From Hofstenia miamia (taxonomy: Eukaryota; Xenacoelomorpha; Acoela), in contig SCFE01000010.1 of the NCBI GenBank assembly GCA_004352715.1, positions 1,432,321 to 1,496,320 of the forward strand: DNA of 64,000 bases, written 5' to 3'. Within the stretch, counting starts at the first letter, position 1, and each line of letters opens with the position of its first letter. The position numbers and the translations under genes are program-made. Positions 57,810-64,000 of this stretch are shown here, piece by piece. Below the pieces are notes generated by a model that was not told the DNA's origin, made no database searches, and was given only the letters and a program-made list of their open reading frames with translations.

Positions 57810-58345
57810 ATGTTTAACATCAACATACTTCAAACAGGAAAAACTCTGCAAGCATTAAACATGTTGTCACCAATTCATTATACTATATGTGCAAGTTTAA
57901 TAAAAAGTAGGTTTCAAATCGTTAAAAAAATCCTTTATACCAGCAATGTTAGCGTAAATAATAGAACCAATAAATTGGCATGCAGATTGAAAGTAGTAAA
58001 TATATTTTGGAGAGACACCTTAACACCTACAATTTGTAAATATTGGAACAAGTTACCACTACATATAAGAAGAGAACATAACATAAGGACATTTAAAACT
58101 TTTAAAGGAAAAGTTGTTAGCAAATCAATATAGATACGGGCATTCAACAATTTCAAGCGAAAAATTTAAGTTTATTTCTCTTTTTTATCTTATTTAATTT
58201 GTAAATAGTTTGGGTGTTTTTCAGATTTATTTTACGTGTCTTTAGTTTGTAGATTTGTACATTATTTTTATATATGTTTTTGTAAATATTTATTTGTTGT
58301 ACTACTACAAACATGAAATAAAGATATTGAACAATTAACATAGTC
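57810..58345 (+). pseudogene. LINE RT C-terminal end and 3' UTR (family J)
   Basis: The 107-codon frame to 58131-58133 ends with ICKYWNKLPLHIRREHNIRT followed by FKTFKGKVV, the usual C-terminal WNxLPxxIR...FKxxLK segment of LINE RTs. A 3' UTR of about 210 bases with AAATAAAG near 58316 follows and ends in TTGAACAATTAAC. The copy is 5'-truncated, as is normal for LINEs. Confidence 0.7.
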
Positions 58346-60440
58346 AGTATCTAGGCATGTTCTTCCGTCCGTTATTATTACTCCAGTATCGCTAAATAAT
58401 CACTCTGATATCATTGCATGAACGGGCCCGTCCCCATAGATGTTCCCATATAAAAAACTTTCAATATTTTTTCAATTTTTGATAAAATTGTTCAAGACTT
58501 AAAAGTAACCCTAATAAAATTGGATTAAGAAACGTTCAATTAGCACGGGTATGGTTCTGGCCAGAAAGCAAATGTTGCAATAAGGACCATACTTCACTTG
58601 TCATCGAAAGGGTACTACTACAAAACGACATCGAAATTCATCAAAATCCAAACATTGTGTGGTGAAAAAACAACTATTTTCAATTTCGTTTGATATATTC
58701 AGTATTATATATTGTACCAATCTCAAATAAAGAATATTATATTATACTCGACATTCCACTCAATTCTATAATATTTATATATTAAATATTCAGGATGTTT
58801 GGACTTTAGAAGAATTAACGCTTGTATGTACTAATAACATAAAATGATCCATATTCCAAAAAATTGAATGTAGGAAACACACTGATTAAATGTGCAAAAT
58901 TATTTTAACTTCATTACTAGAAGTTGTATGTATACCAAAGTTTAAAGGTGATTCTAATTACTTATATCTCACGGCAGTTGTGCTTAATAAGTCTCAAATT
59001 TCTAAATATTTTCTGTAATTGAATTGCTTTTTCATGAACACTAAATGGCGGCCGAATTCTCACGTTCATTTTAATTAGTACAAAATCTTTAGTAAAATAA
59101 CGCTTCAATGTCTTTGAGAAATCTCGTTTTGCAAGCAGGAATACACAGCCGTAAATAACAGCGCACTAATGCCTGTCGCCCCAGTAAGCAATTCCGGTCG
59201 CCAGGAAGCTGTAACAATTAGTTAAAAATATGCTGATAATGTGAAGCAGATTCGATAAATGCGTGCTCTTACAGGAAAGCGCAAATTTTTACTAACAGAA
59301 GCAACAAATCATAGGTCAAAGCGGGTTGGGCTGCGACCGATTAGATCAGGTCGGGTATGGCACTTCATCAACCTGCAATTTAAAAAAGTATTTATTGAAA
59401 ATTATTTCTCCATTTGCACATATTTTTTGCAAAATCCAAATATGAGCAGTACCCCCCCCCCTTCAACTATTTTATCACCATACTTTCAAAGTATATATTT
59501 AAATCTCGTAGCAACTCTCTATTTGTTTACTCGGACAGCCGTCAGAACCTGCATATCAGGTTTGCTCAGAAGTAGTGGAGTAGGATCAGGTCGAAAGTTT
59601 CTACTGACCGGTTTTTCTTAATAGAACTCAACACGGCTATGCTTTCACGTATTACGCGGGCAAAAATTTATTCCTAAGCTTCTACTAGTATAAACAGATA
59701 ATATATCCTCCCCCTGTCACCTAACGGATGGTTCATCGTCTTATCCGTTTATCAAATTCTTTAACAAATGGAAACTCATTTAATGAATATACTTTTCTCA
59801 TCTACAGAAAGTAAAATTTTGAGATCACACATAATTTTCAATAATTGAATTTTTTGTGCAAAGGCAGATATATAGGTGTGATAACACTAAATTTTGCACA
59901 TTATTTCATCGAAAAAAGTGTGGAATGCAGCAGAGATGGGCATGAGATGCACTTAAAAAAATGCACCAACCTTTCAACAATAGCTTACTATTAAGCAAAG
60001 GTGCACGCAAATCAACCCAAATTTCGTAAATGGCATATCAAATATCAGCAATGTGTTGAAAAATATTTACATTTTAAAAGTTTACTTTAGGTATCGGCAT
60101 GTATTCTTCTAAAAATTAGGTTATGTTTATAATTTTAGTGTGCTTAGCTTTTATCAGAAGTTACTGACTTACTCTTTTTGACAAGAGTGATAAGATGAAC
60201 TGAATTGTAACTAACTTAAATTAGTCAGCCCAAACTTGTGCTAGAATTTTTGGCCCATGTCAATTTCTGGTTGAAGCGAGATATTAGGACATGTATAGTG
60301 CCTCGAAAATTTAGAGATATATTTAGGCTTGCGGTATACGCATAGGCTTACATGCTTTTAGCTTCAATTTTCTCAAACAAGTAGTTTTGCGTGAAAGAGT
60401 TTCTGGGGGCAGTGAACCAATGAAACAAATGACATTTAAA
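58346..60440. other. AT-rich DNA with small GC-richer islands
   Basis: Words such as GCGGGTTGGGCTGCGACC (about 59320-59337) and CAGAGATGGGCATGAGATGC (about 59932) resemble hAT ends, but no partners were found. A C run lies at about 59451-59461. No gene was recognised. Confidence 0.35.
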
Positions 60441-60700
60441 ACTAGAAAAGCACTCGGAGAGCGCAGACCTCCGCCACGCAGCTTGTGTTCCCCGGATCAG
60501 CACCAAAATTTAATGGATTCTTCCTTGGCGAAGACGCACCTCTGGTGAAAATTTGAGGTAAATCCATTTATGACTTTTTCCGTAAAGTTGCTAACAGACA
60601 AACAGACAAACAAACCAACGCTACCAAAAACATAACCTCCTTGGCGAGGGTAAAAATGGTAAATATTGCATTTGCTCAAGGCGATACATCCGATAGTTAA
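60441..60700 (+). mobile_element. RTE/SINE-type conserved 3' tail
   Basis: Contains AGCACTCGGAGAGCGCAGAC, ACCAAAATTTAATGGATTCT, GCTAACAGACAAACAGACAA and ACATAACCTCCTTGGCGAGG. I recognise these blocks as a widespread 3' tail of RTE-type LINEs and the SINEs that share it. From 60482 it lies inside the block repeated at 61442. Confidence 0.6.
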
Positions 60701-61440
60701 ACTGAGACACTTACTGAACAAATCCATAGCAACGCTCACATACTCTTCAGTACTCTTTCGTAAGTTGCGTTAGCTAACAATAAAACTGATATTTGGCATA
60801 AAATGAATTTTCATTTAAGAATTGTCCTGAGTAAAATAACAGAAAATGCACAGTTAGTTGTTTCGAATAATTGAATATTTTATATGAATACGAAATACTT
60901 TTTAATGTTCCAAAACACTAAAAAATGATCCCTTTATTAACTTAGGGTGGGCTTCTGAACACATGCAAGTTTCTAGTAATGATTTACGAAAACCCTATAG
61001 CCTGGTAGGGTCAGGATCGTACAGAAACTATCAGTTAATGTTCACATAATATTGTGAATTGTAAATTACTGCCAAATCTATGTTTTTCACCGAATTATTC
61101 ATTATTAACTAAAGACACCAATTTTTTTACGAAAGTTTGTTTCTGAAAAAATTTTCGAACATTTATTTTTATATTGAAAATAGTTTGTTGCATTTTTTAA
61201 ATATCGAATGAATTTGAACATGGTTGGGATATAATATTAGACAAAGTTTCAATCATTTGTTTGAATGTACATATCTTGGATTTTTATATCCAACAGAACA
61301 TAAACATTTTCCTGTAGAGTGCAATTAAACAAAATAATATAAAAGAATATCCTAAACAAGAAAATATCAAAAAGAAACAACCTCCAAAAAATATTATGCA
61401 TATTAAGCAGAACGATGATGAAGTAGCAACCATGGTAAAT
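60482..61440. repeat. 959-base block, first copy
   Basis: Repeated at 61442-62400 with one visible difference (61381 C, 62341 G). It ends exactly at the single N at 61441. Confidence 0.95.
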
Positions 61441-61441
61441 N

Positions 61442-62400
61442 CTTGTGTTCCCCGGATCAGCACCAAAATTTAATGGATTCTTCCTTGGCGAAGACGCACC
61501 TCTGGTGAAAATTTGAGGTAAATCCATTTATGACTTTTTCCGTAAAGTTGCTAACAGACAAACAGACAAACAAACCAACGCTACCAAAAACATAACCTCC
61601 TTGGCGAGGGTAAAAATGGTAAATATTGCATTTGCTCAAGGCGATACATCCGATAGTTAAACTGAGACACTTACTGAACAAATCCATAGCAACGCTCACA
61701 TACTCTTCAGTACTCTTTCGTAAGTTGCGTTAGCTAACAATAAAACTGATATTTGGCATAAAATGAATTTTCATTTAAGAATTGTCCTGAGTAAAATAAC
61801 AGAAAATGCACAGTTAGTTGTTTCGAATAATTGAATATTTTATATGAATACGAAATACTTTTTAATGTTCCAAAACACTAAAAAATGATCCCTTTATTAA
61901 CTTAGGGTGGGCTTCTGAACACATGCAAGTTTCTAGTAATGATTTACGAAAACCCTATAGCCTGGTAGGGTCAGGATCGTACAGAAACTATCAGTTAATG
62001 TTCACATAATATTGTGAATTGTAAATTACTGCCAAATCTATGTTTTTCACCGAATTATTCATTATTAACTAAAGACACCAATTTTTTTACGAAAGTTTGT
62101 TTCTGAAAAAATTTTCGAACATTTATTTTTATATTGAAAATAGTTTGTTGCATTTTTTAAATATCGAATGAATTTGAACATGGTTGGGATATAATATTAG
62201 ACAAAGTTTCAATCATTTGTTTGAATGTACATATCTTGGATTTTTATATCCAACAGAACATAAACATTTTCCTGTAGAGTGCAATTAAACAAAATAATAT
62301 AAAAGAATATCCTAAACAAGAAAATATCAAAAAGAAACAAGCTCCAAAAAATATTATGCATATTAAGCAGAACGATGATGAAGTAGCAACCATGGTAAAT
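61442..62400. repeat. 959-base block, second copy
   Basis: Starts directly after the single N at 61441. It includes the second copy of the conserved RTE/SINE-type tail. Confidence 0.95.
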
Positions 62401-64000
62401 GGTAATCAACCATATAGTCGAAATCAATATCACCTACATTTTGTTGGATTTTCTAAATAATTAAGTAGGCCCTCTGCACAGAGAAGTCATTAACATAGTG
62501 GACCAAAGTCCTCAAGATTTCTTAAGCACCGAGCTAAAATAACTGCCACAAATATGTACTTGGACGATATACATATTCAACCTTTTACACTTAAAGGTGT
62601 GAACAAATGTTCCAATCAACAAAATATATGGTTAACTAAAAGGCAAATTGCAATTGCCCCAAAATCTATCAAATATTTCTCCTGAAGAAAAATACAATTT
62701 GATTTGCTTCGCCATACAGAAAGATTTCGAAACGACGTAAAAATGCAAGCCCATTTAGCGCAATCGTTAGAAATATATTATATTTCATGTATTAAGATAA
62801 CACTTAAAATCGATTTTCAAACGCCATCGCGCGACAGAAATAGTTTACAGATATATTTTTTGTAATGGGTGTAGTAAGCTCGCATGCTTTCGTCAAATAT
62901 CATTTGGATTAATTCCTATTATTTAACTATTTCCATAGTTCAACCCCTCAAAATCAGTGATACATTATCAAATTTGTATGACAAATATTAGGCAAACAAA
63001 ATGTATATCACCCCTGCCAAACACATCATTACATAAGACATCAAAGCACAAATTTATGAACAAATTTGGATCTTTAAGCGTTCACCAACAATGTCTGTTA
63101 AAGTTGAAGTAAACTATTTGAAATGAATAAGAACATTAGGGAAGGACTTCAACCAATTCACCACGAATGCATATCTGATCTATATAAAGTACAGAGATTA
63201 TTACATTAATTTACTTTAAATGTTATCCTTTGTAATGGGTTAAGTGAAAAGCAGATTGAAGTATTACCACTGGCTAATGTACATTGTATAATGTAGCACC
63301 GCAACATTATTGTGAAAGGAATAAAATTAATTGCTTGCTTGATTCGTAAGAACTAGATCTGTTCAATACCTTCTAGATTGGATATTACCCCTGGAAATTA
63401 AATAAATGTGAATATATATATATATATATAAATTTGGCTAAGAAGAATGCTTCAGCTACATAAACGCAAAAATCCCTCTTCTTTACTTTGGAAATAAGAT
63501 TAATGTTTGGGGGAAATTAGAAAAATTTTATAGTTTCGTCTAATTTCCCATGTCACCATGTAGAGTCCTGAACCCATAGTAACGTTCAATAAGAGCGTGC
63601 ATAATGTTGCAGTTATCTGTACCTTGTGTATAGCGCTGTAACATGTGAGCTTTACTATCTTTTTAGGTAAGGAGAGGGCTCAATAATATATATATGGAAG
63701 TTATTCCATACTTTCTCAAAAGTGTTGAAATGTTATGCTGTATAATTTTGAATGGATGATGACAAGGTTGTGATGTTAATACTCAGTAAAGCTATACTGG
63801 TATGTTCTTTCTCACACCGGCATCAATTCATAGGAGGTTCATGTGTACCCTACCTGCTTTAACTGTAACAGTTTTGCCCATACCTGTACTTTCAATTTAC
63901 AACAACTATTTACTCAACTACAACACACAACAAAAACTATCCTAAATTTTAAATCAGTTGTATTTTTAACACATGGAAGTAAGTTTTTTACTTAGTCACC
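62401..64000. other. AT-rich DNA, no gene recognised
   Basis: Holds a TA run at about 63413-63430. No open frame or transposon motif is supported. Confidence 0.5.

Noticed and set aside
1-64000. tRNA, rRNA or other structured RNA genes
   Set aside because: I saw no convincing A and B box pair or rRNA motif by eye; a covariance-model scan would be needed to exclude them.

Overview
The window is AT-rich, intron-bearing eukaryotic DNA crowded with transposable elements. It most likely comes from an invertebrate animal. The evidence is one multi-exon glutamine synthetase gene (type II, eukaryotic form) and a metazoan mix of mobile elements: several non-LTR retrotransposon families, a Penelope-like element with a GIY-YIG nuclease, three hAT transposase fossils, a Tc1/mariner fossil, a piggyBac fossil and many foldback/MITE elements. 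The species cannot be named from the sequence. The scaffold is a draft, with four long N gaps, one 11-N gap and two single-N joins. The short N runs sit at near-exact repeats of flanking sequence and look like unmerged overlapping contigs.

Layout. 1-330: 3' end of a LINE with a TTA tail. 676-5732: satellite array of 35 apparently identical 132-bp units with degenerate edges. 5740-7270: hAT fossil (-). 7818-10450: two LINE families (-) around a gap. 11603-16239: a pair of Tc1-like MITEs, a mariner fossil and a hAT element. 16961-28704: glutamine synthetase (+, four coding exons, 373 residues after removing a false duplication); its 8.7-kb first intron holds hAT and piggyBac fossils and a MITE, and its second intron holds TA arrays and a GGGCGC-motif repeat. 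29790-32270: a LINE fossil (-) split by other repeats. 32880-35992: a nearly complete but broken CR1-like LINE (-) with a PHD-finger ORF1, endonuclease and RT. 36190-39740: another LINE (+), apparently duplicated by the assembly. 39850-42025: a fragment of an unnamed repeat-borne protein joined in frame to a reverse transcriptase that carries a hAT MITE with a perfect 8-bp target duplication. 42640-43870: LINE endonuclease (-). 44275-47760: Penelope-like pieces enclosing a foldback element with telomere-like repeats. 48337-49950: a foldback element and a LINE ending in GATA repeats. 50901-51261: two candidate exons of an unrecognised coiled-coil protein. The rest (51262-64000) is sparse, with a LINE tail at 57810 and a duplicated RTE/SINE-type tail at 60441.

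The only gene I can call with confidence is glutamine synthetase. It makes glutamine from glutamate, ammonia and ATP, and its basic, acid-free N-terminus could direct it to mitochondria. I do not see a clear new biological system. The observations most worth checking are the apparently perfect 132-bp satellite, two hammerhead-like motifs with identical core spacing at Penelope-like ends, the foldback element with telomere-like sequence, the in-frame join at 40290, and the splice acceptor two bases before the glutamine synthetase start codon.
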